A stretch of 64,000 bases of DNA, from positions 248,001 to 312,000 of the forward strand of contig NZ_JAQAGY010000003.1 in assembly GCF_027533645.1 (NCBI RefSeq), read 5' to 3'. Of the stretch, positions 16,941-24,821 are shown piece by piece. This DNA is from Paenibacillus caseinilyticus. GTDB lineage: Bacteria; Bacillota; Bacilli; Paenibacillales; NBRC-103111. Below the pieces are notes generated by a model that saw only the letters and a list, made by a program, of their open reading frames with translations, searched no databases and was not told the DNA's origin. The first letter of the stretch is position 1; each line of letters opens with the position of its first letter. The position numbers and the translations under genes are program-made.

Positions 16941-17948
16941 TCACTCCGCTCTCCCCTCAAACACAACTTGCAGCAGTTCGGACAGACGAACTTCGTACGT
17001 GTGGAAGCGAAGCGTCCGCTGCATCCCGGCCAGGGCAATCCGGCGCCGGTGCTCTTCATGCTCCAGGTAGTAATCGAGCTTCTCCTTCAGCTCGTCTGTC
17101 GAGCTGAAGGTTTCGATCTCCTTGCCCGGCACATAACTGCGGGGCAGATCACTGCGCCAGTCCGTCATGACAAAAGCTCCGCACGCGCTCATCTCGAAGA
17201 TCCGGTTGTTGATCGACAGCGGGGGAACTCTTGCCGCATTGAGCGGTTCGTGTTCTGTGCTCCGGTGAAAATTCAGGCAGACTGCCGCACCGTTATAGTA
17301 GGCGTTCGTTTCCCCGGGGCTCAACCAGGACGGGATTCTCAGAGTATCCTGGCGGATGGAGGATGCCAGCAATCCATACTGCTTCAGCCGGTCCCATCCC
17401 CATCCGGAGATCGCCGTCTTCTTGCCCGCGAGATACGGAGCCATTTCATCGACGATCTCCAGCCGTACAGAATAGGCCGTGCCGATGAACAAGATATCGG
17501 AGCGGTACCGCTCGGAGACCGCTTGCGGATAGAATAGATTCCTGCCGGCTGCCAGCGGCATATAGTACGAACGGGCGCAGCCATGACGCTGCAGAACCGG
17601 TGGACAGCTGCTGTCCACCGTGAAGACGTACTCGAAATGAGGAGCGATCTGGATATCCAGATCAATCCGGTAGGGCGAGTCAAAAAACCACACCGCCGTA
17701 GGAATCCCCCGCTCGCGAAGGGCCAGCATCGCCTTCAGCAGCGCCTCTTCCTGGCGATCCAGAACGAGCACGAGATCGAGAGGATAGGCTGCGACGAACC
17801 TCTCGAGTTCCGACGCATCCGCGAACACGTAGACTTCCTTAGCGATATTCATCAGCCCGGCAGTCACTCCATGGTCGATGGTGGCCATGCCGCAGTGCAG
17901 CAGGCCGATACGCTTTCTCCACACAGTAGACCTCTCCTGCATGTGCAT
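16941..17948 (-). CDS. CgeB-type glycosyltransferase
   Basis: A 335-residue protein of the CgeB/spore-maturation glycosyltransferase group (GT-B fold with Glyco_trans_1_2 C-terminus). Visible family blocks are GIPTAVWFFDSPYRIDLDIQIAP, HGCARSYYMPLAAG, YRSDILFIGTAYSVRLEIV, INLHR-like CLNFHRSTEHEPLNA, and NRIFEMSACGAFVMTDWRSDLPRSYVPGKEI. In Bacillus subtilis CgeB acts in the mother cell on the outer spore crust. This copy lacks the Arg-rich tail of its two relatives at 20.2-22.5 kb. Start ATG at 17948 with GGAGGGAG before it. It lies 50 bases after the WsaF-like gene, most likely in one transcript. Confidence 0.85.
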   Translation of the reverse strand: MHMQERSTVWRKRIGLLHCGMATIDHGVTAGLMNIAKEVYVFADASELERFVAAYPLDLVLVLDRQEEALLKAMLALRERGIPTAVWFFDSPYRIDLDIQIAPHFEYVFTVDSSCPPVLQRHGCARSYYMPLAAGRNLFYPQAVSERYRSDILFIGTAYSVRLEIVDEMAPYLAGKKTAISGWGWDRLKQYGLLASSIRQDTLRIPSWLSPGETNAYYNGAAVCLNFHRSTEHEPLNAARVPPLSINNRIFEMSACGAFVMTDWRSDLPRSYVPGKEIETFSSTDELKEKLDYYLEHEEHRRRIALAGMQRTLRFHTYEVRLSELLQVVFEGRAE

Positions 17949-17998
17949 TAGCTCCCTCCCATGACAGGACGGCCGCTGTCAGACTCCCCCAGGCCACC

Positions 17999-19486
17999 CT
18001 AGTCATGAACGATAAACTTCATTACTTTATCAAACTCCCCATCCCACTCCGGGTGAACCCTCGATGTCTCGAGCGCTCCCTGAACGACCCGTCTGCGCAG
18101 TTCATGGTCCGTCAGCCCCTGGATCACGCGGTCCGCCACACTTGCGGCCGTCGGCTCGGTTAACAGACAGTTGACGTTGTCCTTGAGCAGCCATGTTTTC
18201 CAACGGGACGTGTTGGTTACGACAGGACAGCCGCTGGCCATGAGCTCAATCGGCAGATAGGACGTATGCCGCGTCATCATGAGCGACAGACCCAGGTCGC
18301 AGGAGCGGTAGAACTCTCCCGTCTGCTCATAAGGCAGCCGCTCCAGATTGGAGATGATGCCCTCCATCCCGTACTGGGCGACATCCCAGGGCCCGCCGGC
18401 GCTAATGATCTCCACCCGGTCGCCCATCTGCTGCTTCACCCGGCGCAGAGCCTCGATCCCGGTCTCAAAGCAGTTGCGGATCCCAAAGGGGCGGCCGTAG
18501 AACACAATGCGGTACCGTTCCTTCTCCCCGATGGGCGCCGTCCCGGGATAGAAGATCCGCCGGTCAAAAGCAGGTGTGAAGCCGATCGCCCGTCCGCCGA
18601 ACTCGTCATAGCTTTCTTTGAGCGCCATGGTGTTGCAGACAGCCTTGAAACCGAAGCGGTATGTTGCTTCCGCCAGACCGAAGATGGTTCCCGCCGGATA
18701 GAAGTACGGTTCGTAGTCCTGCATAAAGTAAAGCTTCTGCCGGACTCTGTTGAACTTCAGCAGCGGATACGCCGTCTGCCAGGCCGTGCAGAAGGCCATA
18801 TCGTGCGCAGGAATATGGGAGAGCGTGTAATCTTCATTGGCTACGGCATAAAAACTGCTGTCCGCCAAAAGAGGGAAGGCTTCGGCAATCAGCTGGGGCT
18901 GGTTCGTTACTTCAGCTACGCCTACGATCGCAAACGAATTGCGGATTCCGTGCCGGCGGGCCAAATAATCGGCAAACCGGAAGATCGTATGAATCCCGCC
19001 GTAGAAGGCGTAGATGAAGTGCGGAATGAACCAAAGTGCCGTGCGGTACTCTCCACCCGGGGTAAGCCGCTGCATGAGATTAATGCTCTCCTGCAGCTCC
19101 GCCGCCGTATAATCATACGTACGCGCATGGTAGGCCGCATCCTCAAAGTAACGCTCGACTACGATGCGTCCCGGTTCTTGCACTGCGGGAGGTGCGGCGG
19201 GCTGCGGCCGCAAAGGATTCAGCCACCGCCGGCTTCGCTTCAGCCGTCTCCGTTTGCCTCTTGCGCCCTGCCCGCGCTTATTCAGCAGGCGCAATTCTCT
19301 GCGGATTGCCTGTTTCAACTGGCCTACGGTACGAAACCGGGGACGAAGCTTGAGGAGCTTTCCCGTAACCCGTTTCAGCCTGCTTGTGGAACGGGGCCGG
19401 ACGGCCAGCTGCCTTCTTATGACCCTCACCCGCCTTACTCCTGGACGGGAAGCGTTCTTGGCGGAACGCCTCTTTACTGTTCTCAT
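17999..19486 (-). CDS. WsaF-like rhamnosyltransferase with Arg-rich N-terminus
   Basis: A 495-residue glycosyltransferase. Residues 1-105 are very basic (VKRRSAKNASRPGVRRVRVIRR, GKRRRLKRSRRW). From about residue 145 it resembles the GT4 rhamnosyltransferase WsaF of Geobacillus S-layer glycan assembly: LWFIPHFIYAFYGGIHTIFRFADYL, YFMQDYEPYFYPAG, FGFKAVCNTMALKESY, RIVFYGRPFGIRNCFETGIEAL, and MMTRHTSYLPIELMASGCPVVTN near the sugar-nucleotide site. WsaF adds L-rhamnose from dTDP-rhamnose, which the rml genes in this locus would supply. Four start codons lie close together (GTG-ATG-GTG-ATG); ATG 19486 has the best spacing to AGGAG. Confidence 0.85.
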   Translation of the reverse strand: MRTVKRRSAKNASRPGVRRVRVIRRQLAVRPRSTSRLKRVTGKLLKLRPRFRTVGQLKQAIRRELRLLNKRGQGARGKRRRLKRSRRWLNPLRPQPAAPPAVQEPGRIVVERYFEDAAYHARTYDYTAAELQESINLMQRLTPGGEYRTALWFIPHFIYAFYGGIHTIFRFADYLARRHGIRNSFAIVGVAEVTNQPQLIAEAFPLLADSSFYAVANEDYTLSHIPAHDMAFCTAWQTAYPLLKFNRVRQKLYFMQDYEPYFYPAGTIFGLAEATYRFGFKAVCNTMALKESYDEFGGRAIGFTPAFDRRIFYPGTAPIGEKERYRIVFYGRPFGIRNCFETGIEALRRVKQQMGDRVEIISAGGPWDVAQYGMEGIISNLERLPYEQTGEFYRSCDLGLSLMMTRHTSYLPIELMASGCPVVTNTSRWKTWLLKDNVNCLLTEPTAASVADRVIQGLTDHELRRRVVQGALETSRVHPEWDGEFDKVMKFIVHD

Positions 19487-19568
19487 CACCATCACTCCTG
19501 GCTCATGAATTCCCTGCCAGTGTATTCCGACCCAACCATGAGAAATACGGACATTCGGCTAGAGAACG

Positions 19569-19600
19569 CGAAAAGGGCGCGCCCGAGGCCCGCCCTTCCG
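19569..19600 (-). terminator. Weak terminator after the very basic small protein gene
   Basis: Minus strand AAGGGCG, loop, CGCCCTT followed by TTCG. Stem is good, T run is short. The gap 19487-19764 otherwise shows no clear promoter. Confidence 0.4.
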
Positions 19601-19764
19601 TACGATGACTGCGACGAACATACCTCTTATTACGCCTTCCTCGCCCCTCTTTTGCTATAGCCACTGCGTACTTGGCAGCTTGTCCCGCCAGACTTGAGCG
19701 CCAGGCTGCAAAGGAGCCACTCCGGCCTGTCGGCCATGGAGCGGTTCCTGCACCAAAAAAGGAA

Positions 19765-20112
19765 TCACACCGGCTGCAGCTGCAGCTGCTGCTCCCCTTC
19801 CTGCAGCCCTTGGGCGTAGCCCTCGCCGAAGCCTTCGTTATACGCCAGATTGAAGGCCTTATTATAAGCCGCCGTGTAGCCGCTCCCCTTACGCCCGGTC
19901 CTTCTCCGGACCTTACCGGCCTTTCTGCGCCGCAGTCCACCTTTGCCCCGCCGTCCGGCCTTGGCAGCCAAACTTCGCGGCCTGCGCCTGGTTGCCGTTG
20001 CGGAACGCTTCCGCGCTCTGCGCATCGTCCGGCCGGCCCCCTGTCTGGCCTTCAAGCCTTTGCGGGACCTGGCCCCGCCCGGGTTCCGGCCGCGTTTCTT
20101 CCTCTTCTTCAT
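19765..20112 (-). CDS. Extremely basic 115-residue protein with GY-repeat tail
   Basis: The first 77 residues contain 36 Lys/Arg and no hydrophobic segment (MKKRKKRGRNPGG, RRARKRSATATRRRPR, GLRRRKAGKVRRRTGRK). The last 38 residues switch to a Tyr/Gly/Glu pattern, YTAAYNKAFNLAYNEGFGEG then YAQGLQEGEQQLQ, with G(Y/F)xxG spacing. A related GYxxGY pattern is at the N-terminus of the two CgeB-type enzymes just upstream. The basic part recalls spore coat proteins such as CotG in composition, not in sequence. Coding is supported by GGAGGAG seven bases before the ATG and by the residue pattern. Function unknown; I suggest a scaffold or glycan-binding spore protein. Confidence 0.72.
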   Translation of the reverse strand: MKKRKKRGRNPGGARSRKGLKARQGAGRTMRRARKRSATATRRRPRSLAAKAGRRGKGGLRRRKAGKVRRRTGRKGSGYTAAYNKAFNLAYNEGFGEGYAQGLQEGEQQLQLQPV

Positions 20113-20139
20113 TCCCGCTCCTCCTTGCCTGCGCCCGTC

Positions 20140-20159
20140 TGCATACTATAACGTATGCA
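20140..20159 (-). promoter_or_regulatory. Palindrome holding a sigma-K-like -10
   Basis: TGCATAC-TATAAC-GTATGCA, 7-base arms. Read on the minus strand it contains CATACGTTA, a match to the sigma-K -10, but no AC at the -35 distance. It is 28 bases before the basic small protein gene; an activator could substitute for the missing -35. Confidence 0.4.
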
Positions 20160-20218
20160 GGAACAGGAAAAACGCTCGGACGGCAGGAGCCTATTTCGTG
20201 GTGGGGGCACAGCCGCTC

Positions 20219-21349
20219 CTACCCGAACAGGAGACGGAGCATCTGGGCGAGCCGCTGGGGATACGTATGCTCGGTCATAGTCCGCCTCAGCGCATTCAAG
20301 GCGATAGTACGCCGCTCTTCCTCACGGTTCAGATAGTAATCGATCTGATGCACGAGCTCTTCCGGCGACCCGTAGGTGACAATCTCGAGGCCCGGGGTAT
20401 AAAACCGCGGAAGGTCACTTCTCACATCGGTAAGCAGCAGCGTCCCGCAGCCGGCGATCTCGAAGGTGCGGGGGTTCGGTGACACCGCCCCGACCAGACG
20501 GGAGTTGTTATTATACGTCGCGTCGTCCACCGCCCGGTGCAGATTAATAGCTATCTTGGTACCGTTATAATAGGCTGCCGTCTCTTCCGCTCCCATCCAC
20601 TTGTTCAGCCGGATTTTGGAGCCGAGGGTATGGAAATGCCGGAGCCGGTCCCACCAAATTCCCGAGATATAGGTGTGCCGTCCGGCCAGATAAGGCGCCA
20701 CCCGGTCGAACAGTGCCACCCGGTTCCAATAGGCGGATCCGATGAAGCTGACTTCCGAGCGGTACTCCGCAGGCACAGGCTTCGGGCGGAAGATCTGGGC
20801 ATTCGAAGCAAACGGCATATAATGGACATCCGCGCAGCCATGCTGCCTGTAGAACTCCACGCATTCGAGCTCAAGGGTGAACACGGTATCGTAGTGAGTG
20901 ACAATGGGCAGGGTGAGATCCGTATAATAGGGATCGTCTGTCAGCCATACCGCCGTTCGGATGCCAAGCTGCCGAAGGGCGTCGACCTTGGATACGGCCA
21001 GGTTCAGGCCGTCTAGGGCCAGCATCAGGTCGGGACGGGCCCGTTTTGCCGTTTCCGTCAGATTATGGGTAGGATTCACTACGATCAGTTCCCTTACCAG
21101 TCCCCTCATCCCGGTGATTATCGACTCATCCAGAGGGGAATAAGGGAAGCCCTTGCCCGATGTCACGTACATCACCCGGATATCCCACCATCCCGGCGGG
21201 CTGTCCGGGAGCTGCCTCAGCACCGCATCACAGCGTCCGAGGTGATACCCGCTGCTGCGGCCAAGTTGGTACCCCTGTTCCCATCCCCGCCCCCAGCCTC
21301 TCCGGTAACGTTCACGGACCGGCTTGCGTTGTGCTGTTTTACCGGGCAT
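20219..21349 (-). CDS. CgeB-type glycosyltransferase with Arg/Gly/Tyr N-terminus
   Basis: A 376-residue enzyme of the CgeB group. The N-terminal 45 residues are basic with a repeated GxxxG/GY pattern (RRGWGRGWEQGYQLGRSSGY, HLGRCDAV). The catalytic part shows LGIRTAVWLTDDPYYTDLTLPIV, HGCADVHYMPFASNAQIF, YRSEVSFIGSAYWNRVALFDRV, KIAINLHRAVDD and NPRTFEIAGCGTLLLTDVRSD then LPRFYTPGLEIV. Overall it is a paralog of the next gene upstream and more distantly of the gene at 16.9 kb. ATG 21349 has AAGGAGGAGAAGC before it; the frame to 21475 overlaps the upstream gene and is not used. It follows that gene by 19 bases. Confidence 0.87.
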   Translation of the reverse strand: MPGKTAQRKPVRERYRRGWGRGWEQGYQLGRSSGYHLGRCDAVLRQLPDSPPGWWDIRVMYVTSGKGFPYSPLDESIITGMRGLVRELIVVNPTHNLTETAKRARPDLMLALDGLNLAVSKVDALRQLGIRTAVWLTDDPYYTDLTLPIVTHYDTVFTLELECVEFYRQHGCADVHYMPFASNAQIFRPKPVPAEYRSEVSFIGSAYWNRVALFDRVAPYLAGRHTYISGIWWDRLRHFHTLGSKIRLNKWMGAEETAAYYNGTKIAINLHRAVDDATYNNNSRLVGAVSPNPRTFEIAGCGTLLLTDVRSDLPRFYTPGLEIVTYGSPEELVHQIDYYLNREEERRTIALNALRRTMTEHTYPQRLAQMLRLLFG

Positions 21350-21368
21350 GTGCTTCTCCTCCTTCTCT

Positions 21369-22478
21369 CTAATATCCCAATAGCCGTAAGAGACGGTTGA
21401 TTCTGTAATGGAACGCATGCTCTTGCAGCGTCCGCTGCAGGCCCTGGTAGGCCAGGACTCGGCGCTGTGCGTCATGCTGCAGGTAATACTCTATCTTGTC
21501 TGCCAATTCACCGGGCGAGTGATATATATCCAGATCCTTGCCCGGCTTGTAATAGGCGGTCAGATCCTCCCGCACATCGGTCAGCTGCAGCGTACCGCAT
21601 GCTGAAATCTCATATGTCCGCGGATTAATGGACCGGGCGGGAAGCGCCCGGGCGTTCCGGTTATCCCCGGCCGCATCGGTTCCGCGATGAAGGTTAATGA
21701 CGATCTTCGCCCCGCTGTAATATTTCACCGACTCCTCGATGGGAATCCATCCTGGCCGGACGCTCCGCTTCAGCAGCGCAAAATGACGCATCCGCTCCCA
21801 GAGGCCGCCGCCAATGAACACCCGCTTGCCCGCCAACAGCGGGGCAAGCCGGTCGAACACCTCGATCCGGTTCCAGAATCCCATGCCGATGAAGCAGACA
21901 TCGCTTCGGTACTTATCTTCTACCGGTACCGGCCGGAAGAGGGCCGTATCGACGGCCAGAGGCAGATACTCGACGCAGGAACAGCCGAGCGAGCGGTAGA
22001 AGTCCAGACAGCTCAGTTCGTGAGTAAAAACGGCATCGTACTGGGGTGCGATGGAAGCCGTGTCATTCGTAAAGTAAGGATCATCCGCGAACCAAACCGC
22101 CGTCCGGATGCCCAGCTTCCGGATCCCCTTGATCTGCTGCAGATGGTCCGCCGGGAAGACATGGAGCCCGTTCATCACCAGCACGAGATCCGGCAGGTGC
22201 TGGCGGGCCAGCTCCAGCATCCCGGCCGGCGTACCGGTCACGAGCTCCGATACGATGGACTTCAGGGCAGCAGCGATCCCTCCGTCTATCGCGGGGAACC
22301 CTTGAGGGATAAAGAGCACTTTCATCTTCCGGACAGAGACCGACGGCGGCAGAACAGCGCTGCGCACCGCCTGGCAGCGGCCCAGATGATATCCGTCGGC
22401 ATAACCTTGCGGGCGGCCGGCGCGAAGTCCCGCCGCACGGCCTGCCACAGCCCTTGCCGCACTTTTACTCGGGCGCAC
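21369..22478 (-). CDS. CgeB-type glycosyltransferase with Arg/Gly N-terminus
   Basis: A 369-residue enzyme, paralog of the downstream gene. Its tail GRAAGLRAGRPQGYADGYHL then GRCQAV shares GYHLGRCxAV with that paralog. The GT-B half begins MKVLFIPQGFPAIDGGIAAAL; later blocks are LGIRTAVWFADDPYFTNDTA, FIGMGFWNRIEVFDRLAPLL, KIVINLHRGTD and INPRTYEISACGTLQLTDVR. The start is GTG at 22476-22478 with AAGGAGGGG eight bases before it. It follows rmlC by 32 bases, so it belongs to the rml transcript. The likely role is adding sugar to a spore-surface polymer. Confidence 0.87.
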   Translation of the reverse strand: MRPSKSAARAVAGRAAGLRAGRPQGYADGYHLGRCQAVRSAVLPPSVSVRKMKVLFIPQGFPAIDGGIAAALKSIVSELVTGTPAGMLELARQHLPDLVLVMNGLHVFPADHLQQIKGIRKLGIRTAVWFADDPYFTNDTASIAPQYDAVFTHELSCLDFYRSLGCSCVEYLPLAVDTALFRPVPVEDKYRSDVCFIGMGFWNRIEVFDRLAPLLAGKRVFIGGGLWERMRHFALLKRSVRPGWIPIEESVKYYSGAKIVINLHRGTDAAGDNRNARALPARSINPRTYEISACGTLQLTDVREDLTAYYKPGKDLDIYHSPGELADKIEYYLQHDAQRRVLAYQGLQRTLQEHAFHYRINRLLRLLGY

Positions 22479-22510
22479 CCCGATCCCCTCCTTGCTCCCG
22501 CTTCGGTTAA

Positions 22511-22972
22511 CTACCGAAATTTGGTCGTCCAGTCGAAGCCGATAGCCGGATCGTCATAATCAATCCGGTATTCGTCCGGCTGCTTGGGGTCATAGGCCAT
22601 ATTGGTGAAATACACGATGGTCGCCGGCTTGCCGCCCAGCACCCGGTAGCCGTGGGCTACGCCCCGTGGAATGAACAGCAGATACACATTGTCCTCCCCC
22701 ATATAGAAGGCGTTGGTGACGCCGTAGGTCGGCGAATCGGGCCGCATGTCGTGCAGTACGACTTGAGCATGCCCGCTAGGGAAGAACCAGATGTCGTCTT
22801 GCAGCTTGTGATAATGAAATGCCTTGATGACGCCCGGGAACGACATGGACAAGGACGCTTGACCGAAACGGCCAAAAATCTCGTCATCCTCCCTAAGAAT
22901 CTCCATAAAATAACCCCGGTCATCGTTGTGCTTGACCAAAGACTTGCGCGCTACCCCTTCGATGATCTTCAT
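22511..22972 (-). CDS. rmlC: dTDP-4-dehydrorhamnose 3,5-epimerase family protein
   Basis: A 153-residue cupin enzyme that would convert dTDP-4-keto-6-deoxyglucose to the L-lyxo form. The active-site block is GVIKAFHYHKLQDDIWFFPSG with the catalytic His, and IPRGVAHGYRVLGGKPATIVY with the Tyr region. It is shorter than the classical 180-residue RmlC and belongs to the compact subgroup seen in Gram-positives. ATG 22972 has AAGGAG before it and overlaps the rmlD stop in ATGA; the frame continues to 23164 inside rmlD without support. Confidence 0.92.
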   Translation of the reverse strand: MKIIEGVARKSLVKHNDDRGYFMEILREDDEIFGRFGQASLSMSFPGVIKAFHYHKLQDDIWFFPSGHAQVVLHDMRPDSPTYGVTNAFYMGEDNVYLLFIPRGVAHGYRVLGGKPATIVYFTNMAYDPKQPDEYRIDYDDPAIGFDWTTKFR

Positions 22973-23841
22973 TGCTCTCGCTCCTTCTCTCGTTGTGGAA
23001 GTAAGTCCTCCTGCAGGAACGATGCCAAGGCGGACTTCCAGTCTCTCATGGGAGAAAATCCGCTTCGCCGCAGTCCGAGATCCCGGAAAGCGGAATGCTG
23101 GGGCCGAGGAGCCGGCAGCGTAAAGCTGCTCGAGGGCACCGGGCGCACCTGCGTGCCGGTACATCCGGCAAGCTCCAGGATCGCTTCGGCGAAGGCCGAT
23201 CGGGAACAGAAGCCCCGGTTAGCCGTATGGTATACGCCGTAGCGGCCTGATCCCAGCATCTCGCCGATGCAGGCGGCCAGGTCGTACGTATACGTCGGCG
23301 AGCCGAACTGATCGCCGACAACCGTTAACTCCTGACTCTTCTCCGCGAGGGAAAGCACCTTCGTTACGAAGTTGTTCCCCTCTCTGCCGTAGAGCCAAGA
23401 CGTCCTCGCGATATAACTTCTCGGGCACACGGCCCTCACCAGCTGCTCGCCGAGCAGCTTCGACCGGCCGTAGACGCTAAGCGGGTTCGTCTGATCTTCC
23501 TCCGCATAGGGCTCCCCCTTCGTACCGTCGAAGACATAGTCGGTGCTGACATACACCATCTCCGCCCCGGCAGCTTCGGCCGCCATCGCCACATAACAAG
23601 AGCCAATCGCGTTGATCCGGTAGGCATCCGCTGTGTCGGTCTCCGCTTGGTCCACTTTCGTGTAGGCGGCGGCATGCACGACAGCATCCGGTGCCTCGGC
23701 ACGAACGATCCCGTATACCGCCTTCTCATCGGTGACATCCAGCTCCTTGCGGGTATAAGCGGCACACGTATGGTCCTCTCCAAGCACCCGGATCAGATCC
23801 CAGCCAAGCTGTCCTCCTGCACCTGTGATCAGCACTTTCAT
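22969..23841 (-). CDS. rmlD: dTDP-4-dehydrorhamnose reductase
   Basis: A 290-residue SDR enzyme that reduces dTDP-4-keto-L-rhamnose with NAD(P)H, the last step to dTDP-L-rhamnose. The cofactor loop is MKVLITGAGGQLGWDL, then VVHAAAYTKVDQAETD, VYVSTDYVFDGTKGEPY and the catalytic YGRSKLLGEQ. ATG 23841 overlaps the rmlB stop in ATGA. GGAGG lies ten bases upstream. Confidence 0.95.
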   Translation of the reverse strand: MKVLITGAGGQLGWDLIRVLGEDHTCAAYTRKELDVTDEKAVYGIVRAEAPDAVVHAAAYTKVDQAETDTADAYRINAIGSCYVAMAAEAAGAEMVYVSTDYVFDGTKGEPYAEEDQTNPLSVYGRSKLLGEQLVRAVCPRSYIARTSWLYGREGNNFVTKVLSLAEKSQELTVVGDQFGSPTYTYDLAACIGEMLGSGRYGVYHTANRGFCSRSAFAEAILELAGCTGTQVRPVPSSSFTLPAPRPQHSAFRDLGLRRSGFSPMRDWKSALASFLQEDLLPQREKEREQ

Positions 23842-24821
23842 GGACGGTTGCCCTCCAGCAGCCTGCGCCACCAAGATGGGTTCTCCAGATACCAGGCTAC
23901 CGTCCGCTTAATCCCGCTCTCGAGCCCGTGCTGCGGCTTCCAGCCCAGCTCTCCCATGATCTTGGCCGGATTGATCGCGTATCTGCGGTCATGTCCCAGC
24001 CGATCGTCCACGTAAGTCATCAGCGACTCCGGTTTGCCGAGCTCTCCGAGAATCGCACGCACAATATCGAGATTCGTCCGTTCGTTGTGGCCTCCAATAT
24101 TGTACACTTCGCCCGGGACTCCCCGTTGAATCACCAGATCAAGGGCAGAGCAGTGATCCTCCACATAGAGCCAGTCACGGATGTTCAGCCCATCGCCGTA
24201 TATCGGAATCGGCAGATCCCCAAGCGCCCGGGTAATGATCGTCGGGATCAGTTTTTCCGGAAATTGATACGGGCCATAGTTATTCGAACAGCGCGTAATG
24301 AGAACCGGGAACCCGAAGGTCTCATAATAAGCACGGGCAAGTAAATCAGACCCCGCCTTACTGGCTGAATAAGGAGAGTTCGGAGCCAGCGGCGTGTCTT
24401 CAGTGAAATATCCCTCATCACCGAGTGTCCCGTACACTTCGTCGGTAGAGACGTGCACGAACCGGCCAATCCCGGCTCTCCTGGCCTCCTCCAGCAGACA
24501 CTGCGTGCCCAGCACATTCGTCCGGACGAAGGCCCCCGGATCGAGAATGCTCCGGTCCACATGGGACTCGGCAGCAAAGTGAACGACGAGATCCACGGCT
24601 TCTTCCGCAAATACGCGTGCTACCGAAGCCGCATCCGCAATGTCGCCTTGAACGAACCTGTAGTTCGCCGCATCCTGGACATCTGCCAGATTCATCGAAT
24701 TGCCTGCATAGGTTAACAAGTCAAAGTTCACGACACGGTCTCCCCCATGCCGCTGCAGCCAGTATCGAATGAAATTCGAGCCTATAAATCCCGCTCCTCC
24801 GGTAACGAGAAGAGTTCTCAT
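23838..24821 (-). CDS. rmlB: dTDP-glucose 4,6-dehydratase
   Basis: A 327-residue extended SDR enzyme that turns dTDP-glucose into dTDP-4-keto-6-deoxyglucose. The NAD loop is VTGGAGFIGSNFIRYWL at residues 5-21. The catalytic residues are in HVSTDEVYGTLG (Thr-Asp-Glu) and YSASKAGSDLLARAY (YxxxK). CSNNYGPYQFPEKLIP and YVEDHCSALDLV are conserved family blocks. The ATG overlaps the rmlA stop in ATGA, so all four rml genes are translationally coupled in the order A-B-D-C. Confidence 0.96.
   Translation of the reverse strand: MRTLLVTGGAGFIGSNFIRYWLQRHGGDRVVNFDLLTYAGNSMNLADVQDAANYRFVQGDIADAASVARVFAEEAVDLVVHFAAESHVDRSILDPGAFVRTNVLGTQCLLEEARRAGIGRFVHVSTDEVYGTLGDEGYFTEDTPLAPNSPYSASKAGSDLLARAYYETFGFPVLITRCSNNYGPYQFPEKLIPTIITRALGDLPIPIYGDGLNIRDWLYVEDHCSALDLVIQRGVPGEVYNIGGHNERTNLDIVRAILGELGKPESLMTYVDDRLGHDRRYAINPAKIMGELGWKPQHGLESGIKRTVAWYLENPSWWRRLLEGNRP

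Noticed and set aside
19503-19940. 145-codon minus-strand frame overlapping the basic small protein gene
   Set aside because: Different frame from the well-supported 115-residue gene; composition is a G+C shadow and the ribosome site favours the latter.
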